This document shows positions 1-8,577 of a stretch of 64,000 bases of DNA, piece by piece. The notes below the pieces were generated by a model. It had not been told where the DNA came from. It saw only the letters and a list, made by a program, of their open reading frames with translations, and searched no databases. The DNA comes from Anaerolineae bacterium (GTDB lineage Bacteria; Chloroflexota; Anaerolineae; Aggregatilineales; J027). Each line of letters begins with the position of its first letter. Position 1 is the stretch's first letter. The stretch spans positions 59,778 to 123,777 of the forward strand of contig JAIOHL010000169.1 of NCBI GenBank assembly GCA_019913005.1, written 5' to 3'. Position numbers and translations under genes: made by a program.

Positions 1-1
1 A

Positions 2-1057
2 AGTGTGCCGGGTGATCCCTATGCAGTGGCGCAGTTAGTGATTGAAGCCTTTCGCCGGACATGGCCCGATGCCCTTAAAGAAGCGCCGCAGTTTACCAAC
101 ATCATGATTGCAGCACTGGTGGTGCTGATTAAGACAGGCCAGACCTTAGTAGATGTTCACCGCCTACTAACGGACGATAACTGGCGCGAGGCGTTGCTAG
201 TCCAAGCGGCTGACGAGCAGGCCAGCAGTTTTTTTCATGACCGCTATGATAAATGGGGCCGGGAAGCACCCCTCATGCGCGAAAGTACCCTCAATAAAGT
301 GAGTGCTTTTGCCTTTAATCCCACCATCAGGCGGATGTTAGGCCATCGGGATAACTCACTAGATTTTCGTGCCTTGATGGACAATCGCAAAGTCTTGCTA
401 TGCGACTTAGGCGGTGAACCCGAGACACGGCGGCTACTCGGTAGTCTGTTGGTGACGTTTTTGGAATACGCCGCTTTCACCCGCCGTGACCTACCTACCC
501 ACGCGCGTATCCCCTTTTATTTGTACATGGATGAGTTTCAGGATTTTAGTGCCAACGACGGGAGTGCTAAAAGCCTATCCCAAATCCTCTCAGAGGCCCG
601 AAAATTCGCTTTACACCTCACACTGGCCCATCAGAGCCTTTCGCAACTGCAAACCCGTTTAAGCGGCGCTATTGGCAATATCCAAACGAAGGTTTTGTTT
701 GGGATGAGTCGCCAAGATGCGGAGGTGTTTGGACGCTCAATTGGACAAATTGATACTCGCGCCGTGAAGGAAAACCCCAAGACGGATTACCAGCATCCCC
801 TCTTTGAGGGTTTACCGGAACAATGGGAAAGTTACATTAGCTCGCTGCAATGGCAGAAACCGCAACAGGCCCATGTGATTGACAGTGCCGGACGCATGTA
901 TCGTATGACCACGCTCCCCTTGCCCGAACCCCCGGTGGGTAGCCCACAAGTGGAGACCTTAACCAATCAATTACTCGCCCGTTTCATCGAGCCAGAACAA
1001 CCAGAGGTCAACCTGCCTGTATTGGCCTACTTGCCACATCTTGAGTTTGCTGATTGA
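2..1057 (+). CDS. type IV secretion coupling-type ATPase (TraG/VirD4-like), 3' part
   Basis: This is the C-terminal part of a conjugative DNA-transfer ATPase; the frame is open to the left edge, so the N-terminus with Walker A is outside the window. Around residues 175-185 is a Walker B-like strand, FYLYMDEFQDF, followed by ILSEARKF and a LAHQSL segment typical of the TraM-recognition/TraG C-terminal region. Family members sit at the inner membrane and pass relaxosome DNA to the type IV channel. A VirB4/HerA-type ATPase is the main alternative. The ParA cluster follows directly. Confidence 0.7.
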   Translation, partial: SVPGDPYAVAQLVIEAFRRTWPDALKEAPQFTNIMIAALVVLIKTGQTLVDVHRLLTDDNWREALLVQAADEQASSFFHDRYDKWGREAPLMRESTLNKVSAFAFNPTIRRMLGHRDNSLDFRALMDNRKVLLCDLGGEPETRRLLGSLLVTFLEYAAFTRRDLPTHARIPFYLYMDEFQDFSANDGSAKSLSQILSEARKFALHLTLAHQSLSQLQTRLSGAIGNIQTKVLFGMSRQDAEVFGRSIGQIDTRAVKENPKTDYQHPLFEGLPEQWESYISSLQWQKPQQAHVIDSAGRMYRMTTLPLPEPPVGSPQVETLTNQLLARFIEPEQPEVNLPVLAYLPHLEFAD

Positions 1058-1109
1058 CACGCGGATAGCCGCATGTTTATATGAAAGTTGTACAAAGATT
1101 GTCCCGCTT

Positions 1110-1262
1110 ATGGCAAACAAAAAAGTCAACCAAACCTTTGTGCGATTCGCCATTCCCGCGCACCTAAAACGTGACTTGGAACGTTTGGCTGTCGCCCGCA
1201 ATATTTCCCTCTCGGCCCTGCTCCGTCTGGTGTTATCTGAATATGTCAAACACAAAGGATAA
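1110..1262 (+). CDS. small ribbon-helix-helix protein (CopG/Arc-like)
   Basis: This 50-residue protein has the basic pattern of a ribbon-helix-helix DNA binder: a short strand (QTFVRFAIP), then two helices (AHLKRDLERLAVARN and SLSALLRLVLSEYVK). I start it at the ATG at 1110 because the upstream in-frame extension to 1041 overlaps the preceding ATPase gene and does not fit the fold. It ends 5 bp before parA, so the two are probably co-transcribed. It may repress the partition operon or bind the centromere. Confidence 0.6.
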   Translation: MANKKVNQTFVRFAIPAHLKRDLERLAVARNISLSALLRLVLSEYVKHKG

Positions 1263-1267
1263 CCATT

Positions 1268-2032
1268 ATGGTCATTTGTATTGCGAATCAGAAAGGTGGG
1301 GTTGCCAAAAGTACCACCGCGATTAATCTAGCCGCTGGCCTATCCCTAGAAGGTTATAAGGTACTGCTCATTGATGTTGACCCCCAAGCCAATACCACTC
1401 AAGTCTTTATTCATCCCAACATTGAAATAGACCTCGAAAAATCCCTGTATAACGTCATTATTCGGTTTGCACCGCTGGCTTCCGTCGTACAACCCACTGC
1501 TTTCCCCAACCTTGATTTTGTCCCGGCCCATATTCGACTTTCCGGTGTGGATTTAGAACTAGCCCAAGCCTTTGACAACCGCAGTGCGCGTTTGAAACAA
1601 GCCATAGACCAGATCAAAGACCGCTACGACTACATCATTATGGATAATGCCCCCTCACTAGGTTTACTCACCATCAATTCGTTTGTGGCAAGTGATCGGC
1701 TCATTATTCCCGTTTCAACCGCCTTTTTTGCATTAACGGGTTTGGTACAACTGCAAGAGACGATTGGCATGGTCAAACAAACGCAGTTGAACCCCTCCCT
1801 CGAAATTCTAGGGGTCTTGTGTACTTTCGCCGAGAATACAAACGTTTCAAGGGATGTCGAACAACAACTTCGCAGTCATTTTGGAGAGGTCGTATTCCAG
1901 ACGAAAATCCCGAAAAATGTGTCCTTAGAGGAGGCCCATTCCAACCATACCCACATTTTTGCCCACTCCCCCAGTAGCAGCGGGGCCATCGCGTATAAAG
2001 CACTGATTAAGGAAGTAATTGCCCGCCGATGA
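1268..2032 (+). CDS. parA: ParA/Soj family partition ATPase
   Basis: This 254-residue protein has the deviant Walker A of ParA ATPases at residues 9-16 (KGGVAKST), a switch I-like DVDPQ segment near residue 37, and a Walker B-like YIIMDNAPS near residue 120. Such ATPases form dynamic polymers or gradients on the nucleoid and position replicons through a centromere-binding partner. The gene overlaps the next one by 4 bp (ATGA), indicating translational coupling. Its presence suggests the element spends time as a free replicating circle. Confidence 0.9.
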   Translation: MVICIANQKGGVAKSTTAINLAAGLSLEGYKVLLIDVDPQANTTQVFIHPNIEIDLEKSLYNVIIRFAPLASVVQPTAFPNLDFVPAHIRLSGVDLELAQAFDNRSARLKQAIDQIKDRYDYIIMDNAPSLGLLTINSFVASDRLIIPVSTAFFALTGLVQLQETIGMVKQTQLNPSLEILGVLCTFAENTNVSRDVEQQLRSHFGEVVFQTKIPKNVSLEEAHSNHTHIFAHSPSSSGAIAYKALIKEVIARR

Positions 2033-2508
2033 CAAAAAAATCTGGTTTAGCTGATAGCCCATTCTTTAAACCTGTGACCCCAGTGCAGGAGGTGTATTCG
2101 TCCCCCGAAGTTTTGCCGCCTTTACCCGATGTAAACAATTCTCTTGCGACTGTTATTCCTTCCGCAAGCCAATCTCAAGATGGGCAAAAAGCAAGATTGC
2201 AAGCAAGCAAGATTGCAAGAACGCCACCCAGCAAGAACATGGCCTTTCTTTCAAGCAAGAATGCAAGAATGCAAGATTTTATTGGAACTTTGCTGGCACT
2301 GAAGAACACCAAAAACACCAATTTTCGGTATCCACCAGAGTTGCTCGAAAAAATTGATGACTTGGAATACGAGGTCAAGAAGCGCACCGGGAAGAAGTTA
2401 AAAACAACGGATGTTTTGGTGTGTGCGGTTGGGTATTTGATTTGGGATTATGAACAGCATGGCACAGATAGTATCTTGGAGCGAAATTTGGTTCAGTCAG
2501 AACTCTAA
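2029..2508 (+). CDS. putative ParA partner, centromere-binding protein
   Basis: This 159-residue protein has a low-complexity N-terminus and a C-terminal part (about residues 100-155) that reads as strand-helix-helix: NFRYPPELLEKIDDLEYEV, then KKLKTTDVLVCAVGYLIWDY. That layout fits a ribbon-helix-helix centromere-binding protein, the usual partner of small ParA proteins. Its start overlaps the parA stop by 4 bp. The middle of the gene is built from GCAAG repeats that recur after its stop codon, a plausible binding array. No database family is recognised; the role is inferred from position and fold pattern. Confidence 0.55.
   Translation: MTKKSGLADSPFFKPVTPVQEVYSSPEVLPPLPDVNNSLATVIPSASQSQDGQKARLQASKIARTPPSKNMAFLSSKNARMQDFIGTLLALKNTKNTNFRYPPELLEKIDDLEYEVKKRTGKKLKTTDVLVCAVGYLIWDYEQHGTDSILERNLVQSEL
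2164..2275 (+). repeat. GCAAG repeat cluster inside the ParA partner gene
   Basis: GCAAG occurs at 2164, 2191, 2199, 2203, 2207, 2215, 2231, 2255, 2263 and 2271, mostly spaced by 4, 8 or 16 bases. The block 2206-2237 recurs downstream at 2518-2549. Regular spacing and recurrence outside the coding frame suggest a DNA signal (centromere or iteron) rather than a peptide repeat. Confidence 0.6.
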
Positions 2509-2510
2509 AT

Positions 2511-2594
2511 GCAAGAAAGCAAGATTGCAAGAACGCCACCGAGCAAGAATGCCGCAATTCTTGCTCTCTTGCTGGCAAGATTTTAGCCCCTTGC
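2511..2594 (+). repeat. second GCAAG cluster with palindrome (candidate parS/iteron)
   Basis: Just after the ParA partner gene, GCAAG occurs at 2511, 2519, 2527, 2543 and 2575, and its complement CTTGC at 2560, 2568 and 2590. Positions 2518-2549 repeat 2206-2237 with one mismatch in 32 bases. AGCAAGAAT at 2542-2550 pairs with ATTCTTGCT, giving a 9-bp inverted repeat. A centromere for the ParA system is the simplest reading; an iteron-type origin is also possible. Confidence 0.55.
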
Positions 2595-2968
2595 AGCCAT
2601 CCTTTTTCCGTGTCTTAAATAACTCGCTATTCCGCGTAAAGCGGGAAGTGGCACGCTACCGTTGCGGCGCAGGGGCAACGGCCTAGACCGTCTCTTAAAA
2701 ACCTACACTGGCAAACTGTTTCTTGAAAGGTGACTTTCAGGATAAGCAGGTCGAAAACCTGTCGAAGACACTTCAGGCGAACCAGAAGCTGACCTTGGCG
2801 ATTTAAAAATCACGAAGCGCCAGCTTCGCCTAAGACATGCACAGGAGGGAAGAATAGAAACGCGGGCAGGGGAGGAGTTCACTTAAAAAGGCAGAGCCTT
2901 TTTATAAGGTAAAGGTTGTCGTGCCTAAAATCACCCTGCCCAAAAACCACTAGAGGAAACGAATCAAC
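2595..2968. other. non-coding stretch between partition genes and secreted SH3b gene
   Basis: No convincing gene is seen. The stretch holds a hairpin near 2659-2682 (CCGTTGC paired with GCAACGG) and a terminator-like stem at 2885-2903. The rest shows no clear structure. Confidence 0.5.
2885..2903 (-). terminator. short hairpin terminator downstream of SH3b/excalibur gene
   Basis: AAAAAGGC and GCCTTTTT form a perfect 8-bp stem around an AGA loop. Being A-rich on one side and T-rich on the other, it could act in both directions. It lies 66 bp after the stop of the minus-strand gene. Confidence 0.55.
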
Positions 2969-3508
2969 TCACGGCAGACTCTCACAGGCGACGCCATCAT
3001 TATCGCCATCTAAACGGTGAATATCGCCGCGACCTTGACCAATGCAGTAGCTGAAACAGCTTTGGGCTTGAGATTGAGTAGAGAAGTTGGGGCAATTGAG
3101 GCTGTTGGATGAACAACTGCATACGGCAGAACTAGAGGAACTGCTAGAACTAGTTCCAGAGGATGTGTTGCTTGACGACGTACTACCACCCGTAGTTGCA
3201 GAAGTGGGGGCTGTCGTGGAGGCCAATTTGCTATGCACATACACGGTTTGCCCATCATAGTCCACAGTTAGCCAAGTAGTGCTACCCTGAAAACGTGAGC
3301 CTTCGGTTGTGCCTGTTACTTGAATAGCCGTTCCTTTTGAAAATTTGGTGACGACACGGCAGCTAGTTTGAGCGCAACTACGGGCATTGGCTGTTGCGGC
3401 AGTGATATAGTATGTTGTACTCGATTGGGCGCGGGTAGAGGTGTTCGGAGAGATGGCAATGGTCAAGATTAAAACCAGAATTCCGACAATGAGAATTTTT
3501 CTCAACAT
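2969..3508 (-). CDS. secreted SH3b - Ser-rich linker - excalibur domain protein
   Basis: This 179-residue protein starts with a signal peptide (basic MLRK, hydrophobic core, likely cleavage after TRAQS around residue 30). Residues ~33-92 form a bacterial SH3b domain (TANARSCAQTSCRVV and TWLTVDYDGQTVYVHS), usually binding wall peptides. A Ser/Thr-rich linker follows, then a Cys-rich C-terminus ending in an excalibur-type calcium loop (DGDNDGVACE). It is probably extracellular and could modify the cell surface of the element's host. It is divergent from the primase gene. Confidence 0.8.
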   Translation of the reverse strand: MLRKILIVGILVLILTIAISPNTSTRAQSSTTYYITAATANARSCAQTSCRVVTKFSKGTAIQVTGTTEGSRFQGSTTWLTVDYDGQTVYVHSKLASTTAPTSATTGGSTSSSNTSSGTSSSSSSSSAVCSCSSNSLNCPNFSTQSQAQSCFSYCIGQGRGDIHRLDGDNDGVACESLP

Positions 3509-3622
3509 GTTTGATGTTTGCTCCCAGAGAGAATTGATGCAAGAACAGAAGTTATCTTTAGAATACTGCCATTATTAGTTTATGGAACATTTTTGCAAGG
3601 TATTTTAGGAGAAAATTCAGAA

Positions 3623-4630
3623 ATGGGGGAACAATTATCTACCAAACCACTACTTGATCCAATCATGCTAGAGGCATTTCGCACCTTATTTTTTCCACGC
3701 ACAGACATATACGCCGAACAATTAGAAGCCCGTTATGTGTACCGAGAACTACCCGTGACGCTCGATTTGCTCAAACAACACCTACATGGTGATCTGACAC
3801 TTGGCACGTATGCCCTGAGTATCGAGAACACCGCGAACTGGATAGCAATAGACGCCGATCAAGACGATCTTTGGCAAGTCCTGATTGCTTTTGCCCTGAC
3901 AAGCGCCTTACCGCTTTATCTGGAACAGAGTAGAAGAGGTGGGCATGTGTGGTCATTTTTTAGTGAGCCTGTGACAGGGAAGGATGCCCGTCGCTTTGCA
4001 AAATCACTTCTCATGCAGGCAGGTTTCGACCCGTCTTCTCAACAGCAGCGCAAAATAGAGATTTATCCCAAGCAAGAGCATCTTGAAACAGGCAAACCCG
4101 GTTCCCTCATTCGCTTGCCGCTTGGCTTTCACCGCCGCGTCAAGGTGGCAGGTCAACCGGGGAAGCGGTTTGGCTTTCAGACACCGGAGGGAGTGCCGTT
4201 AGCGCCGACCATTCGAGAACAATTGGCTCTTTTGGCTTACGCCGAGCGTGTACCCCAGAGCCTTTTTGAAACGATGCTCAGTGAAGTGCCCGAACCAGAA
4301 AAACGAACCGTCATTACAACGCCCTTTTTAACAAAGCCCGTTGACACTCACGTACCCCTCTCTGAGCGCATCAAAGGCTCAATTTCGGTCTTAGATTTCG
4401 TGAGCCGATATGTGGAGCTAGATGGCAAAAATTGGGGATTTTGCCCGTTTCACGACGACCAGCATAAATCCTTTGGGGTAGACGCGGAGCGCAACTTTTG
4501 GAGTTGCCAAGCGGGGTGTGGTGGCGGCAGCTTGATAGATTTCTGGTCGTTATATCGAGAGCGAGTGCTTAATCAGGACAAGAGTTTCACCGCGACCATC
4601 ACGGATTTAGCTCAGTTGTTGGGCTTGTGA
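3623..4630 (+). CDS. TOTE-type archaeo-eukaryotic primase with C-terminal CHC2 zinc finger
   Basis: The N-terminal part matches primases of the TOTE/AEP group: an IAIDAD strand gives the metal-binding acidic pair (D77 and D79), followed by YLEQSRRGGHVWSFF and SLIRLPLGFHRR. The C-terminus (from ~residue 250) is a DnaG-type zinc-binding domain with CPFH followed by CQAGCGGG. The start at 3623 is preferred to an upstream TTG at 3518 because AGGAG lies 11 bp before it and the extension reaches the neighbour's promoter. It probably primes replication of the excised element. At 335 residues it is compact, with no helicase part. Confidence 0.75.
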   Translation: MGEQLSTKPLLDPIMLEAFRTLFFPRTDIYAEQLEARYVYRELPVTLDLLKQHLHGDLTLGTYALSIENTANWIAIDADQDDLWQVLIAFALTSALPLYLEQSRRGGHVWSFFSEPVTGKDARRFAKSLLMQAGFDPSSQQQRKIEIYPKQEHLETGKPGSLIRLPLGFHRRVKVAGQPGKRFGFQTPEGVPLAPTIREQLALLAYAERVPQSLFETMLSEVPEPEKRTVITTPFLTKPVDTHVPLSERIKGSISVLDFVSRYVELDGKNWGFCPFHDDQHKSFGVDAERNFWSCQAGCGGGSLIDFWSLYRERVLNQDKSFTATITDLAQLLGL

Positions 4631-5080
4631 TTCAAGCGGGGAGATCCAACACGTCAACACTTTGACGGTTTCCACTGCTAGGGAAGTGGTGTGTTTCAGG
4701 GTTTGGGCCGCGAGGACATGGACTTGGGTTGTACCGTCGAAACAACCCACAAACTGATGTAAACCCATGACAGGCGACCCCACTTCACACCCATATTCCA
4801 GAGTATCTAGCAGATGGAACGGGGCAAGGCCGTGTGTTTTCATTTGCTGTACCGCTGCATGGGCCAGAATGACCGGGCCGTTTTTGGTGAAGGCGTTGAG
4901 TTCCATATCCAAGCGTAGCTTACTAAAAATCTTGTTAGATTTCCAGAGGCATAAACCCTCTGCGACTCCTACTCCATAATTTTGTGTCTTATTGAGCCGC
5001 AATAGGCGCAAACGCAACCTGCGGGAAGTTTTTGGCGCGAATCTCTGCATTTTGTATAATTGACCTTGATATAGGAGCAT
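4607..5080 (-). CDS. hypothetical protein convergent with the primase
   Basis: This 157-residue frame overlaps the primase gene tail-to-tail by 24 bp. The first ~35 residues are basic (RRLRLRLLRLNK); the rest is a mixed alpha/beta-like sequence. An internal ATG at residue 11 is an alternative start. I recognise no family. A shorter plus-strand frame in the same place looks less protein-like. Confidence 0.45.
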   Translation of the reverse strand: MLLYQGQLYKMQRFAPKTSRRLRLRLLRLNKTQNYGVGVAEGLCLWKSNKIFSKLRLDMELNAFTKNGPVILAHAAVQQMKTHGLAPFHLLDTLEYGCEVGSPVMGLHQFVGCFDGTTQVHVLAAQTLKHTTSLAVETVKVLTCWISPLESQAQQLS

Positions 5081-5309
5081 AACTTTTAATCAAAGCAAGG
5101 TGTTCCAACTTGTTTATCCCCAGAGGTAGACATGATTTATAAAGAGGCTTATAATAATTAAGGGCAAGCTAAATTGTTTTTTTATTAAAGGGGTGCCGAG
5201 ATTCCACGCTCACAACTTTCCTGCCCATTAGATTCCTCGTTTTGTCTCCGGTCAAGCATCGCCTGACACGGCAAATTCTAGCTCAATAACTTTTCAAGGA
5301 TGCTGAAAC

Positions 5310-5888
5310 ATGGCAAGTAAAAATGCTAGGCTGTCCCCCAAGCAATCAGGCGTTGGACTACTTGATCGAGTGGCTACGAAATCTAGCCCAAATGGAAATA
5401 ACAAACCTTCGATAAAACATGTGTTCTCAGCGTCAGAAACAAGAAATGGCAGGGCATCAAGAAAGGCGAAACTTGACGTACCGCTTTATAATGGTTCAAA
5501 CGCTATTACCATTCCTGATGTGACAGAAACCCTTCATCCTCATCAACCATCCTCATCAGAAGAAGCAAACACTATCGAGGAAATCACCACATTTGCCCGT
5601 TATGCTGCCAGTGTTTTTATTGCAGCCCTTAATTTTTTGAAGGAAAGGCAGCCCAAACGACAACCAACCAGAGTAGAAAAACTCAAAAATCTCTTTGAGG
5701 GTCGAGAAGAGGGGATAGTATTTTTAGATGAAATTATAGAATGTTTTTCAGGTACCAAAGATGCTAAAGATAGCGCGTATTCTGCGATCTATTTTGCTAA
5801 CAAGCTTTTTGAGGAAATCGGTGCTGATCTCGAAATAAAGCAATATATCTGTTATAGATTGGTTTCAAAGAAAAGCTCCACAGACTAG
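5310..5888 (+). CDS. hypothetical protein, helical C-terminal domain
   Basis: This 192-residue protein has a basic, low-complexity N-terminal half and a compact C-terminal half (about residues 90-188) with amphipathic helices such as VEKLKNLFEGREEGIVFLDEIIECF. An AAGGATG sequence lies just upstream of the ATG, and a terminator-like hairpin follows. No family is recognised. It stands alone between the primase and the FGE-like gene. Confidence 0.6.
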   Translation: MASKNARLSPKQSGVGLLDRVATKSSPNGNNKPSIKHVFSASETRNGRASRKAKLDVPLYNGSNAITIPDVTETLHPHQPSSSEEANTIEEITTFARYAASVFIAALNFLKERQPKRQPTRVEKLKNLFEGREEGIVFLDEIIECFSGTKDAKDSAYSAIYFANKLFEEIGADLEIKQYICYRLVSKKSSTD

Positions 5889-5947
5889 CTCACCTTCGAT
5901 TTTTCAAAACTATCTTGCCATTACCAAAAAAATGATTTATCATCAAT

Positions 5948-5970
5948 AAAAATCGTAAACACGATTTTTT
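5948..5970 (+). terminator. AT-rich hairpin terminator
   Basis: AAAAATCGT and ACGATTTTT form a 9-bp perfect stem with an AAAC loop, the T-run forming the 3' arm. It lies 60 bp after the hypothetical gene ending at 5888. Confidence 0.5.
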
Positions 5971-6040
5971 GTGCAATTATCTACTCTCTGTCGCTATGAA
6001 AGAAGGTTGAAACGAAGAGGTGCAGTTGAGGAGGCGACTC

Positions 6041-7273
6041 ATGAACACTTATGGAGGGGGAAAGCCCAAAAACCCGCTCATTCAAATTAGCCCATTTGTA
6101 CAACTATTTTTCCTAATTGCGGTTGCCGCCGCTACCGTTTTAGGCGTTTTTCCCGAACACTATCGCTTCCCGATGTTCGTCATTTGCATTTCGCTGTTCC
6201 TTTGGTGGTACACCAATGAGCTAATCAAGCCGGGTATGAAAGCTATGGTACACCCCGACAAAAACCTTCGTTCTGAGAAGGAGCGCCGCCAAATTAAGTT
6301 GATTCGCTGGTTTATCCCTGCGGGGTGCATTGTGATACTCGCTTTCTACTATGCTCCTCACGATACTGAGCCAACTCCGTCAACCTCAGCAATACCTCCG
6401 CTGGTTGCTAGTACGCCAACGCGCAATCCCACACCAGTACCGACTTTTACACCCAATCCGACTCTTTCTGCTATGGCTACTAATATCGCAACTCCCGATC
6501 CCTCCTTTAAGATCCAAAATCGGGCGGTTGATGGCATATCTCAAGTCTTCGTTCCAGAAGGGTATTTCATTGCAGGCGATCAATATGATGATGGCATTGG
6601 CTACCCTGATGAAACCCCACATTTGGCTTACACTGACGAATTTTGGATTGACCAATATTTGGTGACCAATAAACAGTTTGCTGATTGCCCAGAGGAACTG
6701 TGTGGCGAACCTGATTCGTTCGAGTCTCATAAGCGAGAACAATATTACGGTACAGCAACTTATGCCAATTATCCCGTGATTGAAGTCACATGGGATCAAG
6801 CGGTTGCTTATTGTGATTGGCGAGGGGGTAGATTGCCAACCGAGGCTGAATGGGAGAAGGCTGCTGGTTGGGATCCAAAAACAGGGGACACTTTGCTCTA
6901 TCCTTGGGGAGATGAACCGCCCAATGAAAATTTGGCAAATTTTAATGGTATTGACCGGGATACAACCGAAGTCACCAATTACCCTGCCGGAGCAAGTCCT
7001 GTCGGAGCCTATAATATGGCAGGCAATGTCTGGCAATGGGTGATGGATTGGTACAGTGACACCTACTATTCTGACAATCAGGACTGGGTTAATCCCACAG
7101 GGCCACTAGACGGTGTTAAAAAGGTGGTGCGCGGAGGCAGCTGGTTTACTGGCAGTAAGCAATCCAGTGATATAGCTTGGTTGCGAACAGCGAATCGAGG
7201 AATACGCGCTCCTAATGAACCCGGTAACGAGTTTGGATTTCGCTGTGTGTATGGTGCGTCTCAAATTCCCTAA
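6041..7273 (+). CDS. membrane-anchored formylglycine-generating-enzyme/sulfatase-modifying domain protein
   Basis: The 410-residue product has about three N-terminal membrane segments (roughly residues 14-36, 43-62 and 93-108), a Thr/Pro-rich linker and a C-terminal FGE-sulfatase domain (~165-410). The domain shows VPEGYFIAGDQ, FWIDQYLVTNKQFADC, GGRLPTEAEWEKAAG, YNMAGNVWQWVMDW, VVRGGSWF and a terminal GNEFGFRCVYG. True enzymes oxidise cysteine to formylglycine, but most such bacterial domains have other or unknown roles. The ATG at 6041 is chosen over an upstream GTG because GAGGAGG sits 6 bp before it. Confidence 0.8.
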   Translation: MNTYGGGKPKNPLIQISPFVQLFFLIAVAAATVLGVFPEHYRFPMFVICISLFLWWYTNELIKPGMKAMVHPDKNLRSEKERRQIKLIRWFIPAGCIVILAFYYAPHDTEPTPSTSAIPPLVASTPTRNPTPVPTFTPNPTLSAMATNIATPDPSFKIQNRAVDGISQVFVPEGYFIAGDQYDDGIGYPDETPHLAYTDEFWIDQYLVTNKQFADCPEELCGEPDSFESHKREQYYGTATYANYPVIEVTWDQAVAYCDWRGGRLPTEAEWEKAAGWDPKTGDTLLYPWGDEPPNENLANFNGIDRDTTEVTNYPAGASPVGAYNMAGNVWQWVMDWYSDTYYSDNQDWVNPTGPLDGVKKVVRGGSWFTGSKQSSDIAWLRTANRGIRAPNEPGNEFGFRCVYGASQIP

Positions 7274-7374
7274 ACACAAATCCGAGGGGAATATGTAGTG
7301 GGGTTTAGGTTCCTATTGACCCTACCATATTCACTACCACTGACCTTACCATCCATACCCGCACACCCTACCAT

Positions 7375-8060
7375 CTACGCTGGTAAGCTGTGCTTTTGGT
7401 TTGGCAGCGGCATCGAGCCTCGCCAAACCACGAGAGAGCGTAGCAGCTTCCACACTCGTCACTTGCCCATTGTTCGCCTCACAGCCAGCTTTTCCGTTGC
7501 TGGCTGGCGTCTACATAATGGTCATCACTCCTCGTTTGAATCTGCGGCGCTGTCGAGGCTTGAAGGGACAAAAAACCTGTCCCTTCATGCCCCGACTACC
7601 AACACCTTAGCCCACAAGGTCACACGGCTATCACAAAAAGCGATAGCCTCAATAATCCTTACGTGTGACCGGCGGGCTATTTTGGCCGCACTGCCTGATG
7701 CAGCAGGCGACCAAAAACGGCATTGGTAGTCGGGCCAGCGCCCGACAGCGCCTTGCGCGGCCTTCTCCCTCTCTCGACTCTTCCAAAGGCCGCGCTCCCA
7801 CCGCCAAGCGGTGGGCAAAGGACACGCCGCCTATAGCGGCGTGGATTTATATTTTGCGGCGAATATGCCGGGGACTGCTCCCCAAACCCGCGTTACCCAC
7901 AGCGGCCAATGAAATCCAAGCTCTGAACCCCTTCGCTGGTGCGTCGCACGGCGAAGATAGCACTCGTTCTCACCTATCAAGTCGGGTGCATGAGCACTCG
8001 ACGATGACAGGTTGCGCGTGCGAGTGCAGCACCGATAGGTGCGGACGCACCAGCGGGTTA
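7375..8060. ncRNA. candidate large structured RNA (multi-branched hairpin region)
   Basis: This ~690-base stretch lacks a credible gene but is covered by perfect inverted repeats: 7397-7405/7422-7430; 7482-7489/7499-7506 inside 7467-7471/7517-7521; 7561-7570/7578-7587; 7618-7626/7662-7670 enclosing a second stem, itself inside 7591-7602/7723-7734; 7755-7764/7786-7795; 7797-7804/7808-7815; 7823-7830/7836-7843; and 7934-7945/8044-8055 enclosing 7971-7978/8034-8041, which encloses 7994-8000/8021-8027. Nested long-range pairing is typical of large non-coding RNAs. The strand is not determined. A transfer origin or a hairpin-rich remnant is possible. Confidence 0.5.
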
Positions 8061-8088
8061 GGTGTGAAAGCCGCAGAAAGGAATTAAC

Positions 8089-8406
8089 ATGCAACTCTTA
8101 ACCCCCGAACTCCAAAACCGCCTGCCTAAAATTGGGGCAAACGAAGCGCAAGGCGTGAACGCCCTTGCCTTAGCCAAATTCTTCACCCCGGATGGGCCGG
8201 GCACATGGTATGTGTCCGAATTTGACGGAACAGACCTATGTTTTGGCCTTGCCGTTATCCATGTGCCAGAATTTGGCTACTTTTCGCTGCGGGAATTGCA
8301 GCAGGTGAAGGGGATGTTTGGTCTCCCAGTTGAGCGCGACTTTTACTTTGAGCCAACACCACTCTGCGAACTGCTCTACCAGCACGCTAGGTGGTATGGG
8401 CAGTGA
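8089..8406 (+). CDS. DUF2958 family protein
   Basis: This 105-residue protein matches the DUF2958 pattern common on mobile elements: an N-terminal MQLLTPELQNRLP, then LAKFFTPDGPGTWYVSEFDG, FGYFSLRELQQVKG and GLPVERDFYF. The family's function is unknown to me. Its closest relative here is the C-terminal half of the gene at 17113. It begins ~30 bp after the structured-RNA region and is followed by a strong terminator. Confidence 0.8.
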   Translation: MQLLTPELQNRLPKIGANEAQGVNALALAKFFTPDGPGTWYVSEFDGTDLCFGLAVIHVPEFGYFSLRELQQVKGMFGLPVERDFYFEPTPLCELLYQHARWYGQ

Positions 8407-8415
8407 AACGATTTC

Positions 8416-8450
8416 GGGGTTTCGGGTTTCCCCGAAACCCCCATTTTTTT
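8416..8450 (+). terminator. Rho-independent terminator
   Basis: GGGGTTTCGGG pairs with CCCGAAACCCC in an 11-bp stem followed by a run of seven T. It lies 10 bp after the DUF2958 stop codon and separates that gene from the methyltransferase operon. Confidence 0.85.
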
Positions 8451-8577
8451 AACATAAATATAGATTTTTTTGCACCATCCTATTAACTATATAAAATATA
8501 AGCAAGTTTCCTTTTTCTCTTGGTTACGGTCCTCTAGGTTTTAATTATTTTTGTTCGCTTCGTCTTTGGTACAAGAT

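Noticed and set aside
7298..8087. Two plus-strand frames (7298-7729 and 7665-8087) and a minus-strand frame as genes
   Set aside because: Their translations are low-complexity and overlap in different frames; the stretch is dominated by perfect inverted repeats, which explains the DNA better.
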